DNA of 64,000 nucleotides from assembly GCA_019925105.1 (NCBI GenBank), contig JAHGAU010000009.1, forward strand, positions 1,178,001-1,242,000. The letters run 5' to 3'. The position numbers and the translations under genes were made by a program. This document shows positions 46,567-61,019 of this stretch, piece by piece. The number at the start of each line of letters is the position of its first letter. Position 1 is the first letter of the stretch. The notes beneath the pieces were generated by a model. It did no database searches. It was not told where the DNA came from and worked only from the letters and a program-made list of their open reading frames with translations. This DNA is from Niebla homalea. Its lineage: Eukaryota > Ascomycota > Lecanoromycetes > Lecanorales > Ramalinaceae.

Positions 46567-48200
46567 ATGGCGACGAACAAAGGGACCCCAGAGGTCCAAA
46601 ACGATGCGTATATGTATGGCTTTAACGATAGTAAGGGGAGTACATTAAGTGCAATAAGTAAAAGTAACGTAATGGTTAAAAATAATGTAGTAAACGGGCA
46701 AGTAACCTATATTAATAGAAACGGCGATAACGTATACGGATAATATAATAATAATAAGCTGGATAATACTTAAAATAAGTAAAAGAATTAAGGTTAATAA
46801 AATATATATATTAAAGCGTATAAAACGCATAATAATAATACGGAGGTAATAAATAAATAAGGGGGTAAGAAGGCCGGTATAATATTAATAATAAAGAATA
46901 TAAACGGGGAAAAGGGGTAAAAAAACCGTAATAAAAATACTATTAAAAATATATAAAAAGGAAATAAAGTTAATAAAGAGGACGGGACCTTAAAAGATTA
47001 AAAATAAAAGGCGGAGATAATACGTCGCCCGGTAAAAAAGGGCGAAAGGATAATAAAAGAAATAATAAAAGCCTTAAAAAGATTCTTTACGGTAAAGTAA
47101 AAGGATATTACGTTAAAAACCTAGCCGATACTATAGATTAAATTAAAAGGTATAAAAGACTTTTATATAAAAATAGGGGTAAAATTAAGGGAGGTAAAGT
47201 ACTTATAAAGCTTTTAAAAGGTAGAAATAAAAATATTAATAAAAAATAAAGACGGCGGTTTAAAGTTAAGTATATAAAATAAGGATATGAAAGCGGTAGT
47301 CCCTTAAATAAAAGAAAGTTAAACGATAAAAGTAATAAAAAGGATACCTGTGGCAGAAAATAAAAAAATAATAAAGGAAAAAGCGGTTATATTAAGGAAG
47401 GTAAAAATAATAACGGTCTATTTATTTAATAATAAAGAAAGGAATACGGCGGTAAAAATAAACCCATTATAGTTAATAAAGGCTTTTAAGATAATAACGG
47501 AACTATTAATAGAATAGATTATTATAATACGTAAGTTATAAAGTAAAAATATTTTTTTTAATATAACGTTTTTAAAAACGAAAAAAAGCTTAAAGAAATT
47601 TAAGGCTTAAATTAATAAAAAAAAATATAAGTTAATTAAGGTTTTAAAATAATTATTTATTATTATAATAAATAGGATATACTTATTATGTTTTAAAAAA
47701 GTTAAAAATGAGGTTATATTAAAAAATATAGAAAAAGAGAATACGGTTTTTTACTTAAAGTTTAAAATCGTTAACTATAAGCTTCCGCCGGTAATAAAAA
47801 GATTTAATTCCTTAAAACGCATAAAAAGGTACTTTATTGTTATATTAAGTATAACGTTAATAAAAATATATAATAACGTTTTAAATAAAAAATTATTAAA
47901 AAAGGATTTTTTAAGATAACTTAATTATAGGATAAAGCGGTTAATATTTATTAAATTTTAAGTATTAAAGCTATAAATATATTATTATAAAATATTTTAA
48001 TATTATAAAATATATAATTTACGTTAAGGGTTATAATATCTATAAATATATAAAGTTAATAATTAAAGAGCTTATAAAGAATATATTTAAATATACTATA
48101 TATAATAAGGAAAGATATTTAATATAAGATTCTAAATATATAATAAGAGCTAAGGAGATTAAACGTAAAAAAACCTGGATAACCGTAAAAATTTAATGGT
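46567..48200 (+). pseudogene. ORF1 (gag-like) remnant of LINE E
   Basis: Opens M-A-T-N-K-G-T-P-E-V-Q-N-D and is intact for about 58 codons (to about 46740), the longest surviving N-terminus among the copies. Downstream stops are RIP-type. The C-terminal part around 47950-48120 may correspond to the cysteine-rich knuckles of Tad ORF1, but the Cys codons are no longer readable. Antisense frames here are shadows. Confidence 0.75.
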
Positions 48201-48649
48201 ATAATACGTATAAAATTAATTTAATAAATTAATTACAGATAATCTTAAAATATAAGCTTAATTAATTAAATAATAAAAGGTGAATAGCGGTAAAAAAAAA
48301 AACTTTTTGCGATTTTAATTTTAAAGGCCGGCCGTCTTATATCTTTAATAGTAATTAAAAAATACTAGGTTAAAAAACGTTTAACTTTAATAAAAAGTTT
48401 ATAACTTAAACGGGTATAAAAGAAAGAGCCCTTATAAAGGTTAATATATAATATATTAACGTTTTTAAGAATAATATAATATAACGTTTATAATAAAAGA
48501 ATTAAAGCTATAATATTAATATTTAAGTTTAAAGAAGTTAAAAACATTAACGTTATAATAATATAAAAATTACCGTATAACTTATATATATATTTATTTA
48601 TTAACCCAAAAAGGGGTTTTATTTAGCCTTTAAGGGGAATAAAACGATT

Positions 48650-50600
48650 AAAATATACTTCTTTATAAATAAGTGACTTAACGTAGATAACTGGGATATT
48701 ACTTATTATAATAAAAACCTTTATATACTCTATATTATAAGGGAAGGGGACTTAAAGGGTAACTTTAATATTTATAACGTATATAATCTGCTATTAATTA
48801 ATAAAAAAGGATTTTTTATAATACCGTTACTTAAAGAAATCTTAATTATTTTAAGTAAATATATATTACTTAAAGACTTCAATTTATATTATTATATATA
48901 AAATAAAGAAGAATATACGATAAATTACGTTAAATTAAATAACCTATTAATAGTTACCGTTTAAGCTAATTTTTTATTATTAATATTATAAGGGACTATT
49001 ACGTAAAAGAATCGTAAATTTAAAATAACGATTAATTTAACCTTTAATATAGAAAAAGTTATTAATGCGGTTATAATATATAGGTTATAAAAGGACTTAA
49101 AATATAACTTAGATTATATATTAATATAAATAACTTTAAACTAAATTATTAATATAATTATATTATTACCAGTAAGGAAAACATAAAAAACGGTTAAGGA
49201 AATAGAGGTTTATATAAAAGCGGGGGAGATAATAATATAATTTATGGACCTCCCTTAATTAAATAATAAGGATTAGATTAAATTTTTTATAAAGTAAATA
49301 ATAAAAGTATTAAACGAAATAATTAATAAAATTATCCCGATAATAAAACCCTTTTAAAGAATTAAAATTTATTAAAATAAAAAGTATATAATCGCGATTA
49401 TAAAAATAAAAAGATTAATTAAATAAGCTTTTAAGTATAAAAATTAAAAAATACTAAATCAATTAAAAATTATTTAAAAGGAAAAAGAAAGGATTATTAA
49501 GAAAATTAAATAAATATACTTTCAGTTTATAATATATAACTTAATAATCTTATTTTATAATATTTAGAAATTAATGAAATATAATAAAGAATAGAATAAA
49601 AAACCAAAGTTTATTTTCAAATTCCCGCCCTTTAAAAAACCCGATAATATATTAATTAATACCTTTAACGGTAAAATCGAGGTCCTTAAAGGAGTATTTT
49701 TCCCTTTTTTATTAAAAGTTAATTTAAATAATATTAACGGCGTTTTATACCCCGACCCTATATTAATAAATAAGGTAATAATATAAAACATAATAATTAA
49801 AGCGATTAATAAATTAAAGAAGGATAAAGCCCCGGGACCAAATAGGATTCTTAATAAATTCTTAATAATAATAACTTTATTTTTTAAAAAGGTCTTTATT
49901 TATTTCTTTTAAATATATTTTAACGTTAATTATTATTTACGTAAGTTTAAAAAAATAAAGATAATTATTTTTAAGAAGCTTATTAAGCCGGATTATTTTA
50001 AGGTAAAGTCTTATAAACTTATTATATTCTTATATACGTTAAGGAAAACCTTAAAGACGGTAATAATAAAAATCCTTAATAATTATATAGAGAATTATGG
50101 ACTTTTCCCTAATTAATAAATAAAAATAAAGAAAGGTCAATTAATAAAAATAGCCCTTAAAGGATTAATCGACGGTATATATATAATATAAAATTATAGG
50201 AAGAAATATATTATAAGTTTTCTTTCTCTTAATATTATAAATATTTTTAATAAAATAAATTACCAGAAATTATTATATAACTTAAAGAAAAAAGGGATAT
50301 TATCTTTCTTAATTAAATAAATAAAAAGTTTCTTAAGCGATTAAATTATATCGATTAACTTAAAATAAAAAATAAACTTAATAAAGCCTATTATAATAAG
50401 GATTCCTTAAAAATTGCTTATTTCTTTTATATTATTCTTATTCTTTAACGGTTTATTAATTAAGAAGTTTATTAAGTTAAAATAAAAGGTTTAAATTAAA
50501 AGCTTTATTAATAATATTTACCTTTTAATTTATAATACCTTTATATATAGAAATTATTTAAAATTAAAATAAACTTATAAAGTCTATTTTTAATAAACAA
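48650..50600 (+). pseudogene. ORF2 endonuclease and reverse transcriptase remnant of LINE E
   Basis: Read by eye: I-K-I-Y-F-F-I-N-K then N-V-D-N-W-D-I-T-Y-Y at 48650-48705 (family: FINKRxxxxxWDVxY), and L-K-D-F-N-L-Y-Y-Y at 48868 (family: LLGDFNLHH). RT motifs include the K-P-G-T/P block at 49828 and F-I-N-N-I at 50501. The endonuclease nicks target DNA and RT copies the RNA in place. Confidence 0.8.
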
Positions 50601-52356
50601 AAACTTATAAAGCTTAATTTACATTATATAAATATAAACTTATTCATATAATTAAAAGCTTAAAACTATATAATATAATAATTATAATAAACTTAAATAA
50701 AATTATAATAAAGCCGGATATTAGTATTAAAGTTTTTAATTTTTAAATAAATAAAAAATTTAATTAAAAGGATTATATAAGAAAGATTTAAAAAAAAAAA
50801 TTTTATAAGAAAAAAACTTTATTTATTTCGCCGTATTAATATAAAAAGCTACGTTATAGAAAGCTTAAATTATTTACCAGGTTATAATAAAGTTAACTAT
50901 AATATACGTTATAATTATCTAATATATATTTAAAAGTATTCCGGGATATAGGAAAAGCTTATTTAAATATTATAGAAAGTCCAGAATTAATATTTAAAAA
51001 TAATTAACGGTACTTATAAAGTAACCCTTATCCCAGTATTAAAGTTGAAAATCTTTATATTATTAATTAAAATTTTATTAAATTAAATAATCGCTTAAAT
51101 AAAATTAAAGAAATATATATACTTAATTATAATAATAAAAAACGGGTGGATCCATTAAAATCTTAAAAAGCTTAAAGTTAAAAAAAGTAAATTAAAAATA
51201 TTTATCTTTTTTTTTATTAAGATAAAATAGGAATAAATAGAGAAAGAAATTAATTTTACCGGTATTTTAAAAGTTAATTTAAACGGATATAAATTCCCGT
51301 TAAATATAAGAAAAACCGAAATTAAAAGGATTTAAAGAATAAAAGTTATAATAATTACCTTATAAATTATAATAAAGTAAATTAAGTATTAACGGAAATA
51401 TAAAAATTTTATACTTTAAAATCGTTATTATTTAACTTTTAATAATAAAAAGATTATTAATAAGTATCTCTATTATTATAATATTATAAGGAAAAGTAAT
51501 AATATATTAACGATTTAACTTTAAACGGATAAAAATAGTTTAATTTATTTCTTATTTATTATATATATTAAGGGTTGGATAAACGCCGGATATAAATACG
51601 GATAAAAAAAGTAAAACGTTATATACGTTTTTATTTCTTATCTTTTATTTATAAAAATTAAATTAAAATTTATTATAAAAGCTTATATTTATAATTACTG
51701 TTAAATATTATTTATAAAGCGAAATATCCGGGTAACCGTTAAATTTATAATATTTATTAAATTATTATTATAATTTAGCCTTATTATAAAGATAAATAAA
51801 ATTATTAAAAACCTTATAAAGAAGGCTTATTACCGGTTAAGGAAGAAAAAAAAGAACGGAAACCGGTTACGTTAATTATATAAACCGGAAAATATCTTTT
51901 ATAGCCGTAAGGATATAATAATAAACGCTTATTAAAAGTTTTTAAAGGAGTTAATAATAATAATAATATAAAAAAAATATATATTAAACGTATAAATATT
52001 AATAAAAATATTTAGAAATATTATATAAAATTAAAATAATATAAATATATAAAGGAGCGGAAAAGTAACGAACTTAAAAATAATTTTTATAAGAATATAA
52101 TTATAATATTACGGATTTTCTTAAGGAAGTTAAAATATAAGAAGTATATAAATAGATTACTATTTTTTAAACGGCCGTTAATATCCTTTACCTTAAGGGA
52201 TAAAGGGTAAAGGCTTAATAAATGCCGGTTTTTACTTTAACGTTATAAGTATCAGGTTTTTATAATTATTAATAAGGTTAAAAGGCCGCGTATTAAAGAA
52301 CGCCGGAATTAACTTAACTAGACCCGTAGTATAAATCAATCAATCAATCAATCAAT

Positions 52357-53090
52357 ATATATTAAATTAAATAAGGATTTATTTAATATAGCTTTTTTAA
52401 TTAAAAGTTAAGGTTCAATTTTATTAATTACGGGTAATACTTATACCCAGATATTAATTATATAGGTTTAAATTAAATATCTTAAACTTCTTATTTAATT
52501 AAGTCTTTAAGTTAATAATAACTTATTTATTAACTCTTATTATTAAGATATTATTAATATATATAATAACGATAATATTAATATCCGGGTTTAAGAATAC
52601 GTTATAATTTTTATTAATATAACGGTAATTAAGTTTTTTAAGGAATATAAAAAAATATTAATATTAAATCCGGGGTAATTATTTAAGCTTATAAAAAGCT
52701 TTATTTAATAAATAAACTTATCTTAAATTATTATTAAAGCTTATTAATTAATAAATATAAATCTTTTTGAGGATATTACCGTAAAGGAATATTATTTTAA
52801 CGTTTATTTACTTAATCTTTAAGTTATATATAGCCGTTATAATAAAGAGGGCCTTATAGCTTATAAACTTAATAATCGTTATAAAAATATTAAAAAAATT
52901 TAAGTTTTCTTTTTATTAAAAGTTATAGATCATTTACTTAACCTTATACCGGGTAATATTACCGTTTAGTCTACGTTTATACTTATAGATTTACTTATTA
53001 TTTAATACGTTAATACCGGGATATAAATTTATTAAAATTTAAGTTTTATTCTTTTTTAAAGATTTAACTTTATTTTTTATAATAAGCTTT
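52357..53090 (-). pseudogene. Copia-2 reverse transcriptase domain
   Basis: Minus-strand reading gives Y-K-Y-K-R-R-L-N-G-N-I-T-R-Y-K near 52980, K-F-I-S-Y-K-A-L-F-I-I near 52870, I-N-V-K-I-I-F-L-Y-G-N-I-L-K near 52800, and Y-N-V-F-L-N-P-D-I-N-I-I then Y-I-N-N-I-L-I near 52545-52600. The match to copia RT is strong; the catalytic Asp pair is Asn-Asn. Confidence 0.92.
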
Positions 53091-55104
53091 TACTTTATTT
53101 TACGGTATATATCCTTTATAATTTATATATAAGTCGTAAACTTAATATAATCCGTAAGGATTATAATTATAAAATATATAAACGTTAATTAAAAGCCGGC
53201 GGCTTAATAATTAAAGTCTTAATTACGCCGGTAACTTAAGGGTTATATTTTAATTACGTAAACTTAAGTAAATAAATTTAAAAATTTAATAAGTTTTTTT
53301 AAAAATAAATAATAATATAAAATTAAATCGTAAAAATTAAATAAGCTTAAGTTTAAATCTATAAAAATATATATACTTAAAGATTCTTTTATAATATTAT
53401 TATTAAAATTAAATAAAGATAATATAAATAAATCTTCCTTATTAATATTTTCCTTAATAATTATAAATTTTAAGGTTATATAAAGCTTAAGTTATTTATT
53501 AAATATAAGTTTAACTATATCCTTAATAATAATATTATCGGTTTTATTTATAACGTTTATAATATAAAAGCCTTATATAATAATATTAACCGGCTCGTTA
53601 TTTATATTTTTATTATTATTAAAACGTATCCGTTTTAATAATAATTAGAAATCCATAATAATTATCTCCCTTTATTTCGGTATTACGTAATAAACCGGTA
53701 AAAGGTTATCGGCCTTACGTTTAGGTTAAACGGCCTTATCCTTTAATTATTTAACGTAATTATAATATTAAATCCGGCTATTTAATATAAGTATTTTATA
53801 AACGTAATAATCCTTAAAGCCAATAAAACGTTTTTTAACGGCTTTAATTTAAAATTTTATTTAATTTATATTCAGAAGCTTACATTCTTAATATATATTA
53901 CGTCGTTTAACCCTCTTAATAAAAAATTAATCGGGTTTTTTAAGACTTATAATTTAATTTAATACGTTATAAGTACTTATAGGTATTATATTATATATAA
54001 AGGCCGTTATAATAATAAGTTTAATAATAAAAATACGCGGTAAATTATTATTTAATAATATTATATAAGCCCGGATAATAAGGGTTTAACTTATTCGTTT
54101 AAAAATATTATTTTATTAAGGGTTATAAAGTACTATAAACTCTTATTAAATCTTTTTAACGTATTATTAATTATTAAATTGGAAGCCGCTATATATATTA
54201 TTATTATTAATATATAAATAACGGATAAAACGGTTTAAGTAATAAATTCTTTTTATATAGCCTTAAAAGGCCTTAAGAATTATTTTATATAAAAAGTCTG
54301 GTAATAAAGTTATATAAATGACTTTAATAATATTTTTAATAAAAATAATAACTTATTTATAATCGGGTTTTATATTATTAATAAAGTTAATTAAATCGGA
54401 ATAAATAAGTTTATTTTAATAAGTATTAAACTTAATATAGCTTTTATTTAATTTAAGCTTTATTTATATTTCCGTATAAATAATATACTTATAGTCCCTT
54501 AATAAATTTAATAAATTAAAGAAATTAATATTAATTACCGTTTCCGGTAAAAGCTTAATATTTTACTCTTTTATATACCCCGTTACCTTATATTAATATT
54601 TTAGGGCTTTTTAACTTATAGGAGTAATATATAGGGCTATAAGTATTAAATTATTAATAACTTTAATATTAACTTTAAGGAAATAAAGGGTTACCGGTAA
54701 AACTTTTATAAAGATACCGTTATAATTAATAAATATATTTAAATGTTTTAGGTTATTATTCTACTTAAAGGGATAACCGGCTCGTTATAATTATCCGGGG
54801 CTAATAAAATTAAAGGTATTATTAAGGATAAAAAGAATATTATAAACGATTAAATTACGGACGTTTTTATTAAACTAATATAGGATTTTAACGACTTTAA
54901 TATAGGTAGTACTTTTCCCCCCGGAAAAGCCTTTAATAATAATAAGCTTAAAAAGGAGCTCCTTACGGATAAAAATATAATTATTATTAACGATATAATT
55001 CGTATAATTAATATTAAAGACATAAATAGTAAAAGTAAATATATTTATAGTTAAATATACCTGGTAGTCTTAATAAATAACGGGCGGTAAAACCGGTATA
55101 ATAA
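53091..55104 (-). pseudogene. Copia-2 protease, GAG-pre-integrase and integrase region
   Basis: Near 54905-54945 the minus strand reads K-G-F-S-G-G-K-S-T. It is followed by V-R-N-L-I-V-Y-N-I-L-F-I and F-N-F-I-S-P-G (family: NVLYIPxxxxNLISxGQL), then L-K-H-L-N-I-F-I-N-Y-N-G. This is the standard stretch between copia protease and integrase. Integrase proper lies below about 54350, but its acidic residues are not clearly readable. Confidence 0.85.
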
Positions 55105-55117
55105 CGGTAATATATAT
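55105..55117. repeat. Target-site duplication of LINE F, left copy
   Basis: cggtaatatatat, identical to 62582-62594. Confidence 0.85.
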
Positions 55118-58100
55118 TAATTGATTGATTGATTGATTTATATTACGGGTCTAGTTAAGTTAATTCCGGCGTTCCTTAATATGCGGCCTTTTAGCCTTAT
55201 TAATAACCGTAAAAACCTGATACTTATAACGTTAAGGTAAAAACCGGCGTTTACCAGGCTTTTACCCTTTATCCCTTAAAATAAAGGATATTAAGAACCG
55301 TTTAAAGAATAATAATTTATTTATATATTTCTTATATTTTAACTCCTTTAAGAAAATCTATAATATTACGACCGTATCTTTATAGAAATTATTTTTAAGC
55401 TTATTACTTTTCCGTTTTTTTATATATTTATATTACCTTAATTTTATATAATACCTTTAAATATTTTTATTAATATTTACGTATTTAATATATATTCCTT
55501 TTATATTATTATCGCCATTTACTTTTTTAAAAACTTTTAATAAGTATTTATTATTATATCCTTACGGTTATAAAAGATACTTTCCGGTTTCTATAATTAA
55601 CGTAACCGGTTTCCGTTTTTCTTTTTCTTTTTTAATTAATAATAAATTTTCTTTATAAAGTCTTTAATAACCTTATTTATTTTTATAATAAAATTAAACT
55701 ATAATAATAATCCGGTAAATATTATAAACTTAATAATTACTTAAATATTTCGTTTTATAAATAATATTCAATAATAATTATAAGTATTAATTTTTATAAT
55801 AAGTTTTAATTTAATTTTTATAAATAAAAAATAAGAAATAAGGATGTATACGGCGTTTTACTTTTTTTTTTATCCGTACTTATATCCGGCGTTTATCCGA
55901 CTTTTAATATATATAAAAAATAAAAAAGTAAATTAAATCAATTTTATTTTTTTAGAATTAAATCGTTAATATATTATTACTTTTCCTTATAATATTATAA
56001 TAATAAAAATACTTATTAATAATCTTTTTATCGTTAAAAGTTAAATAATAATAACTTTAAGGTATAAAGTCTTTATATTTCCGTTAACGTTTAATTTATT
56101 TTATTATAACTTATAAAATAATTATTATAGCCTTTACTTTTTAAATCTTCTTAATTTTAATCTTTTTTATATTTAACGGGAATTTATATCTGTTTAAGTT
56201 AATTTCTGGGATACCGGTAAAGTTAATTTTCTTTTTAATTTATTCCTACTTTCTTTTAATAAGAAAGGAAATAAATATCTTTAATATATTTTTTTAACTT
56301 AAAGCTTATTAAGATTTTAACGGATCCGCCCGTTTTTTATTATCGTAATTAAATATATATATTTTTTTAACTTTATTTAAGTAATTATTTAATTTAAAAA
56401 AACCTTAATTAACGGTATAAAAACCTTAAATTTTAATATTAAGATAAAGGTTACTTTATAAGTATTATTAATTATTTTTAAATATCGGTTTTAGACTTTT
56501 TATAATATTTAAATAAACTTTTTCCTATATCCCGGAGTACTTTTAAGTATATATTAAATAGCCATAACGTATATTATAACTAACTTTATTATAGCTTAAT
56601 AAATAATCCGGGTTTTTTATAACGTAATTTTTTATATTAATATAATAAAATGAATAAAACTTTTTTCTTATAAAGTTATTTTCTTTTAAACTTTTTTTAT
56701 ATAATCTTTTTAATTAAGCTTTTTATTTATTTAAAGGTTAAAGACTTTAATACTGATATCCGGCTTTACCGTAAATTTACTTAAATTTATTATAGTTATT
56801 ATATTATATAGTTTTAGGTTTTTAATTATATAAATAAATTTATACTTATATAATATAAATTAAGTTTTATAAGTTTTTACTTATTAAAAATAAACTTTAT
56901 AAGTTTATTTTAATTTTAAATAATTTATATATATAAAATTATTATAGGTTAAAAAGTAAACGTTATTAATAAAGTTTTTAATTTAAACCTTTTATTTTAA
57001 CTTAATAAGCTTTTTAATTAATAAACCGTTAAAAAATAAAAATAATATAAAAGAAATAAGCGATCTTTAAGGAATCCTTATTATAATAGGCTTTATTAAG
57101 CTTATTTTTTATCTTAAGTTAATTAATGTAATTTAATTATTTAAGAAACTTTTTATTTATTTAATTAAGAAAAGTAATATCCCTTTTTTTTTTAAAGTTA
57201 TATAATAACCTTTAATAATTTATTTTATTGAAAATACTTATAATATTAAAAGAAAGAAAACTTATAATATATTTCTTCCCGTAACCTTATACCATATATA
57301 CGTTATTAATTAATCCTTTAAAAGTTATTTTTATTAATTAATTTCTTTTTATTTTTATTTATTAATTAAGAAGAAGTCCATAATTTTTTATATAATTATT
57401 AAGGATCTTTATTATTATTATTTTTAAGGCTTTCCTTAATATATATAAAAGTATAATAGGTTTATAAGACTTTACTTTAAAGTAATCCGGTTTAATAAAC
57501 TTCTTAAGGATAATCGTTTTTATTTCTTTAAATTTATATAAATAATAATTAATATCGAAATATACTTAAAAGAAATAAGTAAAAACCTTTTTCAACGGTC
57601 AAATTATTATTATTAAGAATTTATTAAGAATCCTATTTAATTTTAAGGCTTTATCCTTCTTCGGTTTATTAATTGTTTTAATTATTATATTTTATATTAT
57701 TATTTTATTTATTAATACGGGGTTAAAATACGTAATATTCTTAATATTATTTAAATTAATTTTTAGCGGAAAAAAAAATGTTTTTTTAAGGGCTTTAATT
57801 TTACCGTTAAAGGTATTAATTAATATATTATTAAGTTTTTTAAGGGGCGGGAATTTAAGGATAAACTTTAATTTCTCACTTTATTCTTTATTATACTTTA
57901 TTAACTTTTAAATATCATAAAGTAAAACCGTTAAATTATATACCGTAAATTAAAAGTATATTTACTTAATTTTCTTAATAATTTTCTCTTTTTTTTTCTT
58001 AAGTAATTTTTAATTAATTAAATATCTTTTAATTTTTATACTTAAAAGTTTACTTAATTAAATTTTTCGTTTTTATAATTACGGTTATATATCCTTTATT

Positions 58101-60145
58101 TTAATAAGTTTTAACTTTTTAAGAAGGTTTTATTATCGGGATAATCTTATTAATTATTTTATTTAATACCTTTATTATTTCCTAAATAAAGAAATCTTTT
58201 TAATCTTTATTATTTAATTAAAGAAGGTCCGTAAACTATATTATTATTTCCTTTATTTTTATATAAATCTTTATTTTTTTAACCGTTTTTTACGCTTTCC
58301 TTATTAATAATAATAAGGTTATATTAATGGTTTAATCTAAGATTATTTATATCGGTATATAATCTGAGTTATATTTTAAGTCCTTTTATAACCTATATAT
58401 TACGATTATACCGGTAATTTTTTCCGTATTAAAAATTAGATTAATCGTTATTTTAAATTTATAATTCTTTTATATAATAATCTTTTATAATATTAATAAT
58501 AAAAGGTTAATTGAAACGGTAACTATTAATAGGTTATCCGATTTAACGTAATTTATTATACGTCCTTTTTTATTTTATATATAATAATATAGGTTAAAAT
58601 CTTTAAATAATATATATTTATTTAAAATAATTAAGATTTCTTTAAATAATAATATTATAAAAAGTCCTTCTTTATTAATTAACGGCAGGTTATATACGTT
58701 ATAAATATTAAAATCGCCTTTTAAGTCCCCTTTTTTTATAATATAAAGTATATAAAGGTTTTTATTATAATAAGTAATATCTTAATTATTTACGTTAAAC
58801 CGTTTATTTATAAAAAATATATTTTAATTATTTTATTCCCTTTAAAGGTTAAATAGAATCTTTCCCTTAAGTTAATAAATAAATATATATATAGGTTATA
58901 CGGTAATTTTTATATTATTATAATATTAACGTTTTTAATTTCTTTAAACTTAAATATTAATATTATTACTTTAATTCTTTTATTATAGACGTTATATTAT
59001 ATTACTCTTAAAAATATTAATATATTATATATTAATTTCTATAAAGGCTTTTTTTAATATCCGTTTAAATTATAAGCTTTTTATTAAAGTTAAACGTTTT
59101 CTAACTTAATACCTTCCCGGTTATTATTAAAGACGTAAAACGGCCAACCCTTAAGGTTAAAATCGTAAGGAGCTTTTTCTTTTTTACTTTATCCGTTACC
59201 GTTATTTACCCCTTATTATTTAATTAATTAAACTTACGTCTTAAGGTTACTTTTAATTAACCCGTTAAACCAGTTTTATACGTATTATACCGTTGGATTT
59301 TCGTGGTTATCCGGGTCTTTTTACGTTTAATTTCTTTAGCTTTTATTATATATTTAAAATCTTATATTAAATATCCCTCCTTATTATACGTAATATATTT
59401 AAACGTACCCTTTATAAGCCTTTTAATTATTAACTTTATATATTTATAAATATTATAACTTTTAATATAAATCGTATATTTTATAATATTAAAGTATTTT
59501 ATTATAATATATTTATAATTTTAATATTTAAAATATTAATAAATATTAACCGTTTTATTTTATAGTTAAGTTATTTTAAGAAATCCCCTTTTAATAATCC
59601 TTTTATTTAAAACGTTATTATATATTTTTATTAATGTTATACTTAATATAATAATAAAGTATTTCTTTATACGTCTTAAAGAATTAAGTTTCCTCGTTAT
59701 TAATAAAAGCTTATAGTTAATAATCTTAAACCTTAAATAAAAAATTATATTTTCTTTTTTTATATTTTTTAACGTAGTTTTTCTTTTAATTTCCTTAAAA
59801 CGTAATAAATATATCTTATTTATTATAACGGTAAATAATTACCTTAAATTTTTAATTAATTTATAATTTCTTTTATTAATTTAAACCTTAGATTTTTTTA
59901 AGCTTTCTTTTATTTTTAAAGACGTTATATTAAAAAGGATATCCTTACTTTATAGTTTACGTATCGTAATAATTTATTCTATTAATCGTTCCGTTATTAC
60001 TTTAAAAGCCTTTATTAATTATAACGGATTTATTTTTATAACCGCGTTTTTTTTTATTATTAAATAAGCGGACCGTTATTATTCTTATTTTCTTTAATAC
60101 GGCCGCTTTTTCTTCCGTTATCCTTTTACTTATTCTTTACCGCGG

Positions 60146-60149
60146 GTAC
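60146..60149. repeat. Target-site duplication of the 1610-bp insertion, left copy
   Basis: GTAC, repeated at 61760-61763. LINE copies B and C have a single G(T/G)A-type site here, supporting a clean insertion. Only four bases, so moderate confidence. Confidence 0.6.
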
Positions 60150-60329
60150 TTACGTGTTAAACCCAGAATTTTTCTTACCAAAAATATACTTACCAAAAAT
60201 ATATATATATAACGCTTATTTAAACTTTATATATTATGTAAAATATATCGTTATATACTTAGTTTTAACCCGGTTAAAGTTTAATGCTTAAATTAAGCCC
60301 GGTTGAAGCTTAATTTAAACCTAAAAAAG

Positions 60330-60480
60330 ACCGGTTCGAGACCGGTTCGAGCCCGGTTCGAGCCCGGTTCGGACCCGGCTTAATCCGGGCTTAAGCCAGT
60401 TATTTGCTTGAATATGGTTTTCTACAACCGGTAACCGGTTTAAACCGGGTTCGGACCGGGTTTGTCCTGGGTTTAAACCT
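60330..60480 (+). repeat. Subterminal CCGGTTCGAG repeats, left side
   Basis: Tandem 12-bp units (GACCGGTTCGAG, CCCGGTTCGAGC) at 60330-60375, then spaced GGTTTAAACCGGG and GGTTCGGACCGGG forms. Several units are self-complementary (ACCGGT). Confidence 0.75.
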
Positions 60481-60626
60481 TGAAAAAATTTGAAATTCTA
60501 AAAAGGTATTACCGGAGGATTAATCTACTTAATTACTTTAATAAAAACCCTTTATATTACGGGCAAAATACCCCCGCAGTAACCTTAATTAATATTACCT
60601 CCTTTTAAGTAAGTTACCCGAATTAA

Positions 60627-60820
60627 TAAGGGTAATAAGGGTGATGAGGGTGATGAGGGTGATGAGGGTGATAAGGGTGATGAGGGTGATAAGGGTGATG
60701 AGGGTGATGAGGGTGATGAGGGTGATGAGGGTAATGAGGGTGATGAGGGTGATGAGGGTGATGAGGGTAATGAGGGTGATGAGGGTGATAAGGGTGATGA
60801 GGGTGATGAGGGTGAAGGTG
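60627..60820 (+). repeat. 9-bp minisatellite GGGTGATGA
   Basis: About 21 units with strong G bias on the plus strand. Occasional units have AAGGGTGAT or GGGTAATGA. Runs of GGG spaced by six bases fit the loose G-quadruplex rule (G3 N1-7). It generates a 76-codon plus frame and an 88-codon minus His-Pro frame, both artefacts of the repeat. Confidence 0.95.
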
Positions 60821-61019
60821 ATGAGGATCGGGCCTTACATCAGGTATAAGGAGGCCTTGCTTAGCTCTTAGGTTCTCCATCCAAATCACGGTGTCTTTGG
60901 GCCTGTTGCGGTGGGGGCATATAGGTATCAGGCGTCACCTCTTGCTGAAGGGTTTGCTGAGGGTAAGGGTGCAGGTGAGGGCGAGGGTAAGGGTGCAGGT
61001 GAGGGTGTAGGTAAGGATA
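60821..61019 (+). other. G-rich spacer between minisatellites
   Basis: Non-repetitive, CpA-rich sequence (60830-60960) grading into GAGGGTAAGGGTGCAGGT units. No gene or RNA recognised. Confidence 0.4.

Larger units (their letters stand above)
46565..52356 (+). mobile_element. LINE E, full-length Tad1-like element in copia-2
   Basis: 5792 bp, plus strand, subfamily 1. It starts GGATGG, with ATG at 46567. ORF1 spans about 46567-48200 and endonuclease about 48650-49190, including a decayed L-L-G-D-F-N-L-H-type motif near 48870. Reverse transcriptase spans about 49800-50560: K-A-P-G-T/P-x-R-I at 49828, and catalytic box S-F-I-N-N-I-Y at 50501. The C-terminal region runs to about 52190, then the conserved 3' block and an (ATCA)n tail at 52335-52356. 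The best uninterrupted reference copy in the window. Frames are broken throughout. Confidence 0.93.

Noticed and set aside
46645..46830. 61-codon minus-strand frame
   Set aside because: Antisense of LINE E ORF1 N-terminus.
49564..49791. 75-codon minus-strand frame
   Set aside because: Antisense of LINE E ORF2 between endonuclease and RT.
60623..60889. 88-codon minus-strand frame rich in His-Pro and 76-codon plus-strand frame rich in Met-Arg-Val
   Set aside because: Both are produced by the 9-bp minisatellite, whose length is a multiple of three. No codon bias, domain or start context.
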